Source of the DNA: Paracoccus marinus
Lineage (GTDB): Bacteria; Pseudomonadota; Alphaproteobacteria; Rhodobacterales; Rhodobacteraceae
NCBI RefSeq assembly: GCF_007018965.1
Contig: NZ_VJYZ01000023.1
Location: forward strand, 123,928 to 187,927
Direction: 5' to 3'
Length of the DNA: 64,000 bases
Below are positions 9,059 through 17,675 of the stretch, piece by piece. How positions within the stretch are numbered: the stretch's first letter is position 1; every line of letters starts with the position of its first letter. Both the position numbers and the translations under genes were made by a program. The notes beneath the pieces were generated by a model, which saw only the letters and a program-made list of their open reading frames with translations, did no database searches and was not told the DNA's origin.

Positions 9059-9756
9059 GCATCCTCGCGCTCGAGGAAGCCGACGTCTTCTACGGCAAGG
9101 CGCAGGCGCTGCAACGTGCTTCGATCGCGGTCGGGCAGGGCGAGATCGTGTCCCTGATCGGGCGCAACGGCGCGGGCAAGAGCACGACCCTCAAAGCCGC
9201 GATCGGGCTGGCCCCGCTGCGGGCGGGACGGCGCGTGCTGGGCGGGCAGGACGTGACGGGGCTGAAGCCGTCGCAACTGGCGCGCCGAGGGATCGCCTTC
9301 GTCCCCGAGGACCGGCGCATCTTCGCCAACCTCTCGGTTCACGAGAACCTGGTCCTCGCGCAGGTCATGGACCGGCGGGGGCCCTGGACGATGGACCGGG
9401 TGTGGCGACTGTTTCCGGTGCTGAAGGATCGCGGCGCCCAGCCCGGCAACACGCTGTCGGGCGGCGAGCAGCAGATGCTCGCGATTGCCCGCGGCCTTTT
9501 GACCAACCCCGCGGTCCTGCTGCTGGACGAGCCGACGGAGGGGCTGGCGCCGCTGGTCGTGGAACAGCTGACCGAGGCGATGCGAACCATCAACGCCGAG
9601 GGCATGGCGATCCTGCTGGTCGAACAGAACCTGCGGGTGCCGATGAAGCTGGCGCACCGGCAGTATGTCATCGACCACGGCGCGATGCTGTGGAGCGGCA
9701 CGACCGCCGACCTGCTGGCCGACCGCGCGCGCGTCGAAGCCCTCATCAGCATCTAG
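9055..9756 (+). CDS. HAAT-type ABC transporter ATPase, LivF-like
   Basis: The 233-residue ATPase has Walker A 'GRNGAGKST' near residue 36, the LivF motif 'AFVPEDRRIFANLSVHENL' near residue 82, signature 'LSGGEQQMLAIARGL' near 138 and Walker B 'VLLLDEPTEGLAP' near 157. It overlaps the LivG-like gene by four bases and completes the first importer. Nine bases separate its stop from the GTG start of a thiolase gene, so transport and CoA-ester metabolism are co-transcribed. Confidence 0.93.
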   Translation: MSILALEEADVFYGKAQALQRASIAVGQGEIVSLIGRNGAGKSTTLKAAIGLAPLRAGRRVLGGQDVTGLKPSQLARRGIAFVPEDRRIFANLSVHENLVLAQVMDRRGPWTMDRVWRLFPVLKDRGAQPGNTLSGGEQQMLAIARGLLTNPAVLLLDEPTEGLAPLVVEQLTEAMRTINAEGMAILLVEQNLRVPMKLAHRQYVIDHGAMLWSGTTADLLADRARVEALISI

Positions 9757-9765
9757 GAGATCACC

Positions 9766-10998
9766 GTGACGGACATCTGGATACAGGGCGTGGGCATGTC
9801 CCGGTTCGGCCGGTTCTTCGACCGGTCGCTGTCGGACATCGCCGCCGAGGCGGTGGACGAGGCGCTGGCCGACGCGGGGCTGCAGCGGCAGGACGTCCAG
9901 TCGATCTTCTTCGCGAACGCCTCGCAGGGGGTCGTCGAGGGCCAGCATCTGGTGCGCGGACAGGTCGTTGCGCGGAACCTTGGCCTCGGAGGCGTGCCGG
10001 TGATGAACATCGAGAACGCCTGCGCCAGTTCCAGCAGCGCGCTGAATGCGGCCTGGGCGCATATCGCGTCGGGGCAGGGGGACGTGGCGCTGGTGGTGGG
10101 TGCCGACAAGATGAATTCGCCCGACCGCGCGCGGTCGTTCGCCATCTTCGACGGCGCTTGGGACGTGTCGGACCCGGCCACCGCCATCGCTCGGCTGGAT
10201 CTACTGGGCGCGGCGGTCCAGCCGCCGCCGGGGACGCCCGAGCCGGGGCAGCGCAGTGTCTTCATCGACGTTTATGCGGCACTTGCCCGCTACCACATGG
10301 GCCGCTTCGGAACCACGATCGCCGACATCGCAGCGGTATCGGCCAAGAACCACACCCATTCGGCGCTGAACCCCAAGGCACAGTATCGCACGCCGATGAC
10401 GGGCGAGGAGGTGCTGGAGGCTCGGCTGATCTCGTGGCCGCTGACGCTGCCGATGTGCGCGCCCATCAGCGACGGGGCCGCCGCCGCCGTGGTGGTATCC
10501 GACCGCAAGGCGCGCGAGCTTGGGCGGGGACGATCCGTCTGCATCGCGGCATCGGTGCTGACCGCCGGGTCGGACCGGGCGCCCGAAGACCTCGACAGTC
10601 ATGTCTGCCGGCGCGCCGCCGACCGGGCCTATGAACTGGCAGGGCTCGGGCCGGACGACGTCGGTGTCGTCGAAGTCCACGACGCGACAGCATTCGCGGA
10701 ACTGCAGCAGACCGAACTGCTGCGGCTCTGCCCGACGGGGGAGGGCGGCCGGCTGGCCGCCTCGGGCGCCACCACGCTCGGCGGCAGGGTTCCGGTCAAC
10801 GTATCGGGTGGTCTGGAATCCCGCGGCCATCCCATCGGGGCCACCGGACTGGCGCAGATCCACGAGCTCGTCACGCAGCTGCGCGGCGAGGCGGGCGCCC
10901 GTCAGGTCGCCGACGCGCGGGTCGCACTGGCCGAGAACGGCGGCGGCTTCCTTGGGTTCGAAGAGGCTGCGGCCGTCATCACTCTTCTGCAGAAATAG
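9766..10998 (+). CDS. Thiolase-family protein (SCP-x type acyl-CoA acyltransferase)
   Basis: The 410-residue protein starts at GTG 9766 after an AGGAGA ribosome site. It has a thiolase fold with the nucleophile cysteine in 'ENACASSSS' (Cys86), 'EVHDAT' near residue 305 and 'GGLESRGHPIGATG' near residue 348, where the catalytic histidine lies. The C-terminal 'ENGGGFLGFEEAA' is the SCP-x/acetyl-CoA acetyltransferase-like form rather than a classical FadA end. It probably cleaves or forms a beta-ketoacyl-CoA. SCP-x-like thiolases often pair with a DUF35 protein, but none is present in the window. It differs clearly from the other two thiolases of the locus. Confidence 0.88.
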   Translation: MTDIWIQGVGMSRFGRFFDRSLSDIAAEAVDEALADAGLQRQDVQSIFFANASQGVVEGQHLVRGQVVARNLGLGGVPVMNIENACASSSSALNAAWAHIASGQGDVALVVGADKMNSPDRARSFAIFDGAWDVSDPATAIARLDLLGAAVQPPPGTPEPGQRSVFIDVYAALARYHMGRFGTTIADIAAVSAKNHTHSALNPKAQYRTPMTGEEVLEARLISWPLTLPMCAPISDGAAAAVVVSDRKARELGRGRSVCIAASVLTAGSDRAPEDLDSHVCRRAADRAYELAGLGPDDVGVVEVHDATAFAELQQTELLRLCPTGEGGRLAASGATTLGGRVPVNVSGGLESRGHPIGATGLAQIHELVTQLRGEAGARQVADARVALAENGGGFLGFEEAAAVITLLQK

Positions 10999-11006
10999 GA
11001 AAGAAC

Positions 11007-12557
11007 ATGCGGCTCATCGATCTTTTTGACCGCGGCGTTGCCATCAGCCCTGACCGCGTGTGCCTGAAGGACGACAGGACTTCCCTCAGCTTCAGCGAAG
11101 TGAAGGCGCGCAGTTGCCGCTTTGCCAACGCCATCGCCGCCGCGGGCTACAGCCCGGGGCAGAAGGCCGCCATCTACAGTCCCAACTGCGTCGAGGGCTT
11201 CGTCGCCATGATCGGCCTGTTCCGGTCGGGTGTTGCCTGGGTGCCGGTGAACGCTAAGAACGCGGTCGCAGAGAACACCTACATCCTCGACGCCTTCGAC
11301 GTGGAGATCCTCTTCTACCACAGCGACTTCGAGGCGATCCTGGACCGGATCAGGGCCGACTGCCCGAAGATCCGCGAACTGGTCTGCATCGACCGCACGG
11401 GATCGTCGGCGCCCGCCATGCAGGACTGGTGGGCCGAGGCGCCGGCAACCGACCCCGACGTGGCCTTGAAACCCGGTGACCTGGTCGGCATCCTGTCGTC
11501 AGGCGGCACCACGGGTCGGCCCAAGGGGATCATGCTGACGCAGCTGAACTGGGTCACGATGATCGCGAACTACTACGCCACAGTCGATCCCGGGCCCGAT
11601 CCGGTTCACCTCTGCGTGGCGCCGATGACCCATGCCGCCGGCGTCCTCGCGCTGACCCTGATGGCCGCGGGGGGCACCAGTGTCATCCTGCCGGGCTTCG
11701 ACGCCGCATGGGTGGCCGCGGCGATCGAGGCCGAGGGCGTCACCCACCTGTTCCTGCCGCCGACGGCGATCTACATGCTGCTGGCCTATCCCGGCCTGGG
11801 CGACCACGACCATTCCAGTCTGCGGCAGTTCATGTATGCCGCCGCTCCGATGGCCATCGACAAGCTGCGCGAGTGCCTGAAGACGTTCGGGCCGGTGATG
11901 ATGCAGACCTTCGGACAGGCGGAGTCGCCGATGTTCTGCACCATCCTCAAGCCCGAGGACCACCTGGTGCTCGACGATCCCGCGCGCCTGCACCGGCTCG
12001 CCAGCTGCGGCCGCCCGACGCTGCTCACCCCGGTCGCCATCATGGACGACGACGGCAACCTTCTGCCGCGCGGCGAGCCGGGCGAGATCGTCGTGCGCGG
12101 CAACCTGGTGATGACGGGGTACTACAAGAACCCGCAGGCAACTGCGGAAGTTTCGCAGTTCGGCTGGCACCACACCGGCGACATCGGCCGCATCGACGAC
12201 GACGGCTTCCTTTATATCGTTGATCGCAAGAAGGACATGATCATCTCGGGCGGCTTCAACGTCTATCCCAGCGAGGTCGAGCAGGTGATCTGGAGCCACC
12301 CCGCCGTGCAGGACTGCGCTGTGATCGGGGTGCCGGACGACAAGTGGGGCGAGGCGGTGAAGGCGGTGCTTGAACTCAAGCCCGGGGCGAGCGTGGACGC
12401 GGCCGAAATCATCGCCATGTGCAAGTCCCGCCTGGGCAGCGTCAAGGCACCGAAGTCGGTCGAAGTCTGGGACGAACTGCCGCGCAGCCCGGTCGGCAAG
12501 GTCCGCAAGAAGGACATCCGCGACGTCTACTGGGCGGACCGGAAGCGAATGATCTGA
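11007..12557 (+). CDS. AMP-forming acyl-CoA synthetase (first of two in operon)
   Basis: The 516-residue ANL-superfamily ligase has the P-loop 'SSGGTTGRPKGIML' near residue 165, 'YYKNPQATAE' near 373, 'HTGDIGRIDDDGF' near 390 and the hinge 'DRKKDMIISGGFNVYPSEVE' near 407, ending with the catalytic-lysine motif 'SPVGKVRKKDI' near 495. It should activate a carboxylate with ATP and CoA. It lies 8 nt after the thiolase and 10 nt before a second ligase, so the operon carries two different ligases in tandem. Length and motifs resemble medium-chain/aromatic acid ligases; substrate unknown. Confidence 0.9.
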   Translation: MRLIDLFDRGVAISPDRVCLKDDRTSLSFSEVKARSCRFANAIAAAGYSPGQKAAIYSPNCVEGFVAMIGLFRSGVAWVPVNAKNAVAENTYILDAFDVEILFYHSDFEAILDRIRADCPKIRELVCIDRTGSSAPAMQDWWAEAPATDPDVALKPGDLVGILSSGGTTGRPKGIMLTQLNWVTMIANYYATVDPGPDPVHLCVAPMTHAAGVLALTLMAAGGTSVILPGFDAAWVAAAIEAEGVTHLFLPPTAIYMLLAYPGLGDHDHSSLRQFMYAAAPMAIDKLRECLKTFGPVMMQTFGQAESPMFCTILKPEDHLVLDDPARLHRLASCGRPTLLTPVAIMDDDGNLLPRGEPGEIVVRGNLVMTGYYKNPQATAEVSQFGWHHTGDIGRIDDDGFLYIVDRKKDMIISGGFNVYPSEVEQVIWSHPAVQDCAVIGVPDDKWGEAVKAVLELKPGASVDAAEIIAMCKSRLGSVKAPKSVEVWDELPRSPVGKVRKKDIRDVYWADRKRMI

Positions 12558-12567
12558 GGATAGGTCG

Positions 12568-14052
12568 ATGAACATTGCCATGACGCTGGTCCAGCCCGCG
12601 GCCGCATTCGCCACGCGCCCGGCAGTCTGCCTTGGGACGGAGGTCCTGCACGGCTATGCCGACCTTGCCCGGCGGGCGGCGGGGATCGCCGCGGAACTGG
12701 GGCGGATGCAGCTCGGCCCCGGCTCGCGGGTCGCGGCCTTCATGTCGAACCGGCCTGAATACCTCGAGATCCTCTACGGGATCTGGGCGGCGGGCCACGT
12801 GGCGGTCCCGGTCAACGTGCGGCTTCACCCGCGCGAACTGCTCCACATCCTGTCCGACAGCGGTGCCTCCGTCGTCTTCGCGGAGCAGCCGGTCGAGGTG
12901 CCGGACGGGTGCCGGCTGATCGAGGTTGCAACCGTCGGCTACTCCCGCATCGCCGAAGGCGGCGGCGACCTGCGCGCGGCAGAGGTCGCGCCCGACGATC
13001 TGGCATGGCTCTTCTACACCAGCGGCACCACCGGACGGCCAAAGGGCGCGATGCTGACGCACCGCAACCTGTGGGCGATGACGCTGGCCTTCCTCGCCGA
13101 CTTCTGCCCGATCACGGAAACGTCGAGCGCGCTTCACGTCGCGCCGCTGTCGCATGCGGCCGGGCTGATCGGTCTGGCCTTCGCGCTCCGGGGCGCGGCC
13201 CACGTGATCCCCGAAAGCGGCGGTTTCGACACCCGCGAACTGGCCGGCCTTCTGCGGCACCATTCCGGGTGCAGCTTCTTCGCGGCCCCGACCATGCTGC
13301 GGCGTCTCGTCGAGGATGGCACGCTTGATGACGCGGCACTGGACCATCTGGATCTGGTCTTCGTCGGCGGCGCGCCGCTTTACGTGTCGGACCTGCAACG
13401 GGCGCTCGACGCGCTCGGGCCGCGAATCTGGATCGGCTACGGGCAGGGCGAGGCGCCTTGCACGATCACCTACGTGCCGCACCACCTGCTGTCGCGGCCC
13501 GACCTGATCGGGGCTGAGTGGCTGGGCTCGGTCGGGATCGCACGCAGCGGCGTCTGCGTCCGCGTGGTGGACGACACCGGGGCGGACTGCGCGCCCGGCA
13601 GCCCCGGCGAGGTCGTGGTCAAGGGCGACGTCGTCATGGCGGGCTACTGGAACAACGCCGCGGCGACCGACAGCGCGCTGCGCGGCGGATGGCTGCACAC
13701 GGGCGACATCGGCAGCCTGAACGCCGGAGGCGTGCTGACCCTGCTCGACCGGTCCAAGGACGTCATCATCTCGGGCGGATCGAACATCTATCCGCGCGAG
13801 GTCGAGGAGGTGCTGCTGACCTGCCCCGGCGTCGTGGAGGTCAGCGTGATCGGTCGCCCCCACCCCGATTGGGGGGAGGAGGTGATCGCCTTCGTCTCGG
13901 GCGACCCGCACCTCGGGGCCGACGACCTCGACCGGCACTGCCTCGACCAGATGGCGCGCTACAAGCGCCCGCGCGAGTACCGCTTTCTGCCGAGCCTGCC
14001 CAAGAGCAGCTACGGCAAGATCCTGAAGACCGACCTCCGCAAGCTTCTCTGA
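12568..14052 (+). CDS. AMP-forming acyl-CoA synthetase (second of two in operon)
   Basis: The 494-residue ANL ligase shows 'YTSGTTGRPKGAML' near residue 150, 'HTGDIGSLNAGG' near 377, 'DRSKDVIISGGSNIYPREVE' near 394 and the terminal 'SYGKILKTDLRK' near 480. It is similar to, but clearly distinct from, the preceding ligase, so the pair is not a recent duplication. Two ligases in one operon suggest two related acids or activation at two stages of a pathway (inference). The start ATG 12568 follows AGGATAGG. Cytoplasmic; no signal sequence. Confidence 0.9.
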   Translation: MNIAMTLVQPAAAFATRPAVCLGTEVLHGYADLARRAAGIAAELGRMQLGPGSRVAAFMSNRPEYLEILYGIWAAGHVAVPVNVRLHPRELLHILSDSGASVVFAEQPVEVPDGCRLIEVATVGYSRIAEGGGDLRAAEVAPDDLAWLFYTSGTTGRPKGAMLTHRNLWAMTLAFLADFCPITETSSALHVAPLSHAAGLIGLAFALRGAAHVIPESGGFDTRELAGLLRHHSGCSFFAAPTMLRRLVEDGTLDDAALDHLDLVFVGGAPLYVSDLQRALDALGPRIWIGYGQGEAPCTITYVPHHLLSRPDLIGAEWLGSVGIARSGVCVRVVDDTGADCAPGSPGEVVVKGDVVMAGYWNNAAATDSALRGGWLHTGDIGSLNAGGVLTLLDRSKDVIISGGSNIYPREVEEVLLTCPGVVEVSVIGRPHPDWGEEVIAFVSGDPHLGADDLDRHCLDQMARYKRPREYRFLPSLPKSSYGKILKTDLRKLL

Positions 14053-14100
14053 TCTCTGCCGCGCCATGACGTGGCCAACCCAATGACAGGAGAAATCCCC

Positions 14101-15279
14101 ATGAAGACCATCGTTGCCGGCGTAGGCATGATCCCGTTCACCAAGCCCGGCGCCTCGGACCCCTATGACCGGATGGGAGAGGCGGCGATCCGCCTCGCGC
14201 TCGAGGATGCGGGTGTGGATTACGAGTCCGTCGAACAGGCTTTCGCCGGCTATGTCTACGGCGATTCCACGGCCGGGCAGCGGGTGATCTATCGCGTCGG
14301 CATGACCGGCGTGCCCATCGTGAACGTCAACAACAACTGCTCGACCGGCTCGACCGCGCTGTACCTCGCGCGGCAGGCCATCGAAAGCGGCATGTCGGAC
14401 TGCGTGTTGGCGGTCGGATTCGAACAGATGAAGCCGGGCGCGCTTTCGCAGGTGTTCGACGACCGTCCCTCGCCGTTCCTCGACTTCGACACCGCGACCG
14501 ACGAGCTGGTCGATGTCCAGGACATGCCGATGACGCTGCGCTACTTCGGCGGCGCCGGGCAGTCGCACATGCAGAAATACGGCACCAGCATGGAAACCTT
14601 CGCCAGCATCCGCGCCAAGGCCAGCCGCCACGCCGCCCGCAATCCGTTGTCGCTGTTCCGCAAGGAGATGACCGTGGACGAGGTGATGAACGCGCCGGTC
14701 ATCTGGCCCGGCGTCATGACCCGGTCGATGGCATGCCCACCCACCTGCGGAGCCGCGGCAGCCGTTCTCGTGTCCGAAGACTTCGCGCGGCGCCACGGCA
14801 TCGACGCCTCAGTCAGCATCCGCGCACAGGCGATGACGACCGATACCCCGTCCACCTTCGAGACCCGCGACATGATCGATGTCGTGGGCGCGGACCTGAC
14901 CCGCCGCGCGGCGCGCAAGATCTACGACGCGGCAGGCGTCGGCCCCGAGGACCTGGACGTGGTCGAACTGCATGACTGCTTCGCCCAGAATGAGCTGATC
15001 ACCTACGAGGGCCTTGGCCTCTGCGGCGAGGGTGAGGGCGAGAAGTTCGTCAACGACGGCGACAACACCTATGGCGGCCGCTACGTCACCAACCCTTCGG
15101 GCGGGCTTCTTTCCAAGGGGCACCCGCTGGGCGCCACCGGTCTCGCGCAGTGCTACGAGCTGACGCATCAACTGCGCGGCACTGCCGCCGACCGGCAGGT
15201 GGATGGGGCGCGGATCGCGCTGCAGCATAACCTCGGCCTTGGCGGAGCGGCGGTGCTGACGCTCTACGAGCGCAGCTGA
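14101..15279 (+). CDS. Thiolase (SCP-x/lipid-transfer type), paralogue of the 26077-27273 gene
   Basis: The 392-residue thiolase starts MKTIVAGVGMIPFTKPGASD; ATG 14101 was chosen because AGGAG precedes it at 14089, rather than an in-frame ATG at 14071. The nucleophile is Cys80 in 'NNNCSTGS', with 'ELHDCFAQNEL' near residue 290 and 'GGLLSKGHPLGATGLAQ' near 336. The product is highly similar across its length to the thiolase heading the opposing operon, so the two operons each carry one copy of the same type. It is the last gene of the plus operon, after a 48-nt gap, and probably does the thiolytic or retro-aldol-like final cleavage of a CoA intermediate. Confidence 0.9.
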   Translation: MKTIVAGVGMIPFTKPGASDPYDRMGEAAIRLALEDAGVDYESVEQAFAGYVYGDSTAGQRVIYRVGMTGVPIVNVNNNCSTGSTALYLARQAIESGMSDCVLAVGFEQMKPGALSQVFDDRPSPFLDFDTATDELVDVQDMPMTLRYFGGAGQSHMQKYGTSMETFASIRAKASRHAARNPLSLFRKEMTVDEVMNAPVIWPGVMTRSMACPPTCGAAAAVLVSEDFARRHGIDASVSIRAQAMTTDTPSTFETRDMIDVVGADLTRRAARKIYDAAGVGPEDLDVVELHDCFAQNELITYEGLGLCGEGEGEKFVNDGDNTYGGRYVTNPSGGLLSKGHPLGATGLAQCYELTHQLRGTAADRQVDGARIALQHNLGLGGAAVLTLYERS

Positions 15280-15541
15280 CAACGTCGCGGCCTGCTCCGA
15301 TCAGCCACGACCTAAAAGGGCGAGGGCCCGATCCTGAGTTTTCAGGTGCCGGCCCTCGGCGCAGGAGATGAACCCATGCACGCCGATGCGCTTTGCATGC
15401 CGATGATAAGGTCGCCGGCGAGTGGCTGGCCGACGTGGACGACATTGACTGCACGCACCGGGGCATCCGGCCGGTCCGGCGGTGCTGTCCGCTCGCGCGG
15501 ATCAGCCCCGTCCGGGTTCGCTGCTTCCCGCGGTGCTGGCG
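15280..15541. other. Convergent intergenic region with compound stem-loop
   Basis: Between the ends of the two operons CGAGGGCC at 15321-15328 pairs with GGCCCTCG at 15351-15358, and CCTGA at 15333-15337 pairs with TCAGG at 15342-15346 inside it, giving a two-tier hairpin. On the minus strand it is followed by a short T-stretch (complement of 15313-15317, AAAAG region), so it may act as a weak terminator for the minus operon. No gene is supported here. Confidence 0.45.
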
Positions 15542-16399
15542 CTAAAGTGCCGCAGATGACGGCTGCGACCGCTCCGTCCTTTCGACGTCGGGAACGTCTC
15601 GCCCGAAGCGGGGCGTGCGCTTTTCGAGGAACGCGTTGACCCCCTCGACGAAATCGGGCGTCGCGCACAGCGCCGCGTTGGCATCGCGTTCGAGGTCCAG
15701 CTGCGCCGCGAAGCTTTGGCCGGCGGCGCTGTCGACCGCCTGCCTGAGCCAGGGCAGGACAGCGGACGGCTGCGCCGCGAGCCGGGCGGCCAAGTCGCAG
15801 GCTGCGGCCATCAGGTTGCCCTCGGGTTCGATCGCCCACACCATGCCCCAGTTAAGCGCTTGGGTCGCGCCGATCCGCGCGCCGGTCAGCATGGCCGCAA
15901 GCGCGCGCGGCCGCCCCAGCGCGCGCGTCACCAGCCAGCTTGCGCCGGCATCGGGAACGATGCCCAGACGGGGCGCGAAGGGCAGGTGGAACTCGGCCGA
16001 AGGGCTCGCCAACACGACGTCGCCGACCAGCGCCAGCCCGACGCCGCCGCCCGAAGCCATGCCGTTGACCGCGCAGACCACCGGCTTCTCCATCCCGGTT
16101 AGGGCCCTCAGCGCGGGGTTGACGGCGGTGTCGAAAAGGTCGCGCATCAGGTCGGGATCTATGCCGCCGCCGGCGTCGGTCCCGATCATCTTTCGCAGGC
16201 CGCCGAGATCGGCCCCGGCGCAGAACGCCCGGCCCGCGCCGGTGATCACCAAGGCTCGTGTGTCCGGCTCGTCGGCCAGCCGGGACAGCGTGTCCCGCAG
16301 GTCCGAAAACCCGCCGGGCGTCAGCGCGTTCAACCTGTCGGGCTGGTTCAGGGTGACAACCGCGACGCCACCGTCGCGGGTCTGAACGAAATGCTCCAT
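15542..16399 (-). CDS. Enoyl-CoA hydratase/isomerase family protein
   Basis: The 285-residue crotonase-fold protein starts MEHFVQTRDGGVAVVTLNQP at ATG 16399, preceded by GGAGGAAC. It has the oxyanion-hole segments 'GAGRAFCAGADLGGL' near residue 62 and 'VNGMASGGGVGLALVGDVVL' near 108, and 'LPFAPRLGIVPDAGASWLV' near 134. Members hydrate or isomerise enoyl-CoA esters. It is the last gene of the minus operon, 63 nt after the second substrate-binding protein, and complements the MaoC-type hydratases at the operon's other end, so two hydratase types serve the pathway. Confidence 0.9.
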   Translation of the reverse strand: MEHFVQTRDGGVAVVTLNQPDRLNALTPGGFSDLRDTLSRLADEPDTRALVITGAGRAFCAGADLGGLRKMIGTDAGGGIDPDLMRDLFDTAVNPALRALTGMEKPVVCAVNGMASGGGVGLALVGDVVLASPSAEFHLPFAPRLGIVPDAGASWLVTRALGRPRALAAMLTGARIGATQALNWGMVWAIEPEGNLMAAACDLAARLAAQPSAVLPWLRQAVDSAAGQSFAAQLDLERDANAALCATPDFVEGVNAFLEKRTPRFGRDVPDVERTERSQPSSAAL

Positions 16400-16462
16400 C
16401 CGGTTCCTCCGACTGAAGATGGCGGGGCGGCTCGGCGGCCGCCCCGTCCTGGTTCGCAAGGC

Positions 16463-17632
16463 TCAGAACGGAAGCTCGCGCTCGCGCTCCACCCATGCCG
16501 AGTTCTCCACCTGCAGCAGCTCGAGGCTGTCGCCGCCGAAGCGTTTCTCGGCACTGAACGACAGCGAGGGTCCGCCGAAGGGATCGGAGTAGTCGTCGAT
16601 CGAGAGGATCGCCTGCATGAAGCTGTCCGGCGTCAGGTCGGGACCGGCCTTCTCGAGCGCCTTGGTCGTGAGGTCGGCGGCGATCCAGCCGATCTGGCTC
16701 TGCACGGTCGGGTCCTGGCCGAACGCGGCACGGTATCTGGCGACGAAGTCGGCCTGGAAGGCGTCGGCGTTCTTCCAGTCGGCATCGACGACGGGGGTGA
16801 CGACATAGAGCCCGTCCATGGCTCCGCCGGCGGCCGTGGCGACGACCGGAAGATAGGACACCATGTTGCCCACGATCGGCGCCGTCACCCCCAACTGGCG
16901 CAGCGTGGTGTAAAGCGCGATCGTGTCGCGGCCCGAGGTTCCGAGATACACGAGATCGCAGTCGGCGTTGCGGATCGCGGTGGACACGCCGGCAAAGTCG
17001 GTTTCGGTCGGGCGATGAGAGCCGGTCTGGACGATCTCGATGCCGAGCTCCTCGCTCACCGCGCGCACGCCTTCGGTGACTTCCTCGCCGTATTCGTTGG
17101 CGAGGGTTTGCAGGCACACCGTCTCGATGTTGTCCTTGGTCTTGAAGTAGCGGATCGCGCCGGCGGCCTGGTCCTGGTAGCTCACGAACAGCGACACGTG
17201 CAGTGGATGGACCGGTTCGGCCAGCGACCGCGCTGCGCTGAGCGGGAAGACGTTGGGGATGCCGAGCTTGTCAGTGATCTCGTACGAGGCGAGGGTATGC
17301 CCCGTGCCCGTGCCCAGCAGGATCGCGAAGACGTCGCCGCGCTGGACGAGCCGGTTCGTCGCCCGCACGGCCAGCGGCACCTGGTACTGGCTGTCCTCGA
17401 CGAGGAACTCGATCGTGCGGCCGTTCGCGCCGCCGGCTGCGTTGAAATCGTCGATGCGCATCTTCGCGCCGTTGATGGCGGAGACGCCCCAGCTGGCCAG
17501 CGGGCCGGACAGGTCGGAATGCGATCCGATGATCACCTTGTCATCGGTGACGCCGCGGGTCTCGGCCTCGGCCGTCATGGCCGCAAGGCTGCCCAAGGCC
17601 ACCATGAGCGCCAATTTCTTCCACGTTTTCAT
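16463..17632 (-). CDS. HAAT-type ABC transporter substrate-binding protein (second system)
   Basis: The 389-residue protein starts MKTWKKLALMVALGSLAAMT, a Sec signal peptide ending near 'AEAE' (about residue 23). The mature start 'VTDDKVIIGSHSDLSGPLAS' is typical of Peripla_BP_6 receptors. It differs strongly from the plus-operon receptor (Sec versus Tat signal, different sequence), so the two importers are not a recent copy. The permeases and ATPases of its system lie upstream in the same operon, with a CoA ligase between, an order common for HAAT importers of organic acids. Confidence 0.93.
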   Translation of the reverse strand: MKTWKKLALMVALGSLAAMTAEAETRGVTDDKVIIGSHSDLSGPLASWGVSAINGAKMRIDDFNAAGGANGRTIEFLVEDSQYQVPLAVRATNRLVQRGDVFAILLGTGTGHTLASYEITDKLGIPNVFPLSAARSLAEPVHPLHVSLFVSYQDQAAGAIRYFKTKDNIETVCLQTLANEYGEEVTEGVRAVSEELGIEIVQTGSHRPTETDFAGVSTAIRNADCDLVYLGTSGRDTIALYTTLRQLGVTAPIVGNMVSYLPVVATAAGGAMDGLYVVTPVVDADWKNADAFQADFVARYRAAFGQDPTVQSQIGWIAADLTTKALEKAGPDLTPDSFMQAILSIDDYSDPFGGPSLSFSAEKRFGGDSLELLQVENSAWVERERELPF

Positions 17633-17675
17633 TCTGCTTTCCCCTCCCAAAGAAATAGAAACGATCAGGCGAACG

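Noticed and set aside
15342..15839. Minus-strand frame downstream of the enoyl-CoA hydratase as a separate gene
   Set aside because: It overlaps the hydratase in another frame and has no homology or ribosome site.
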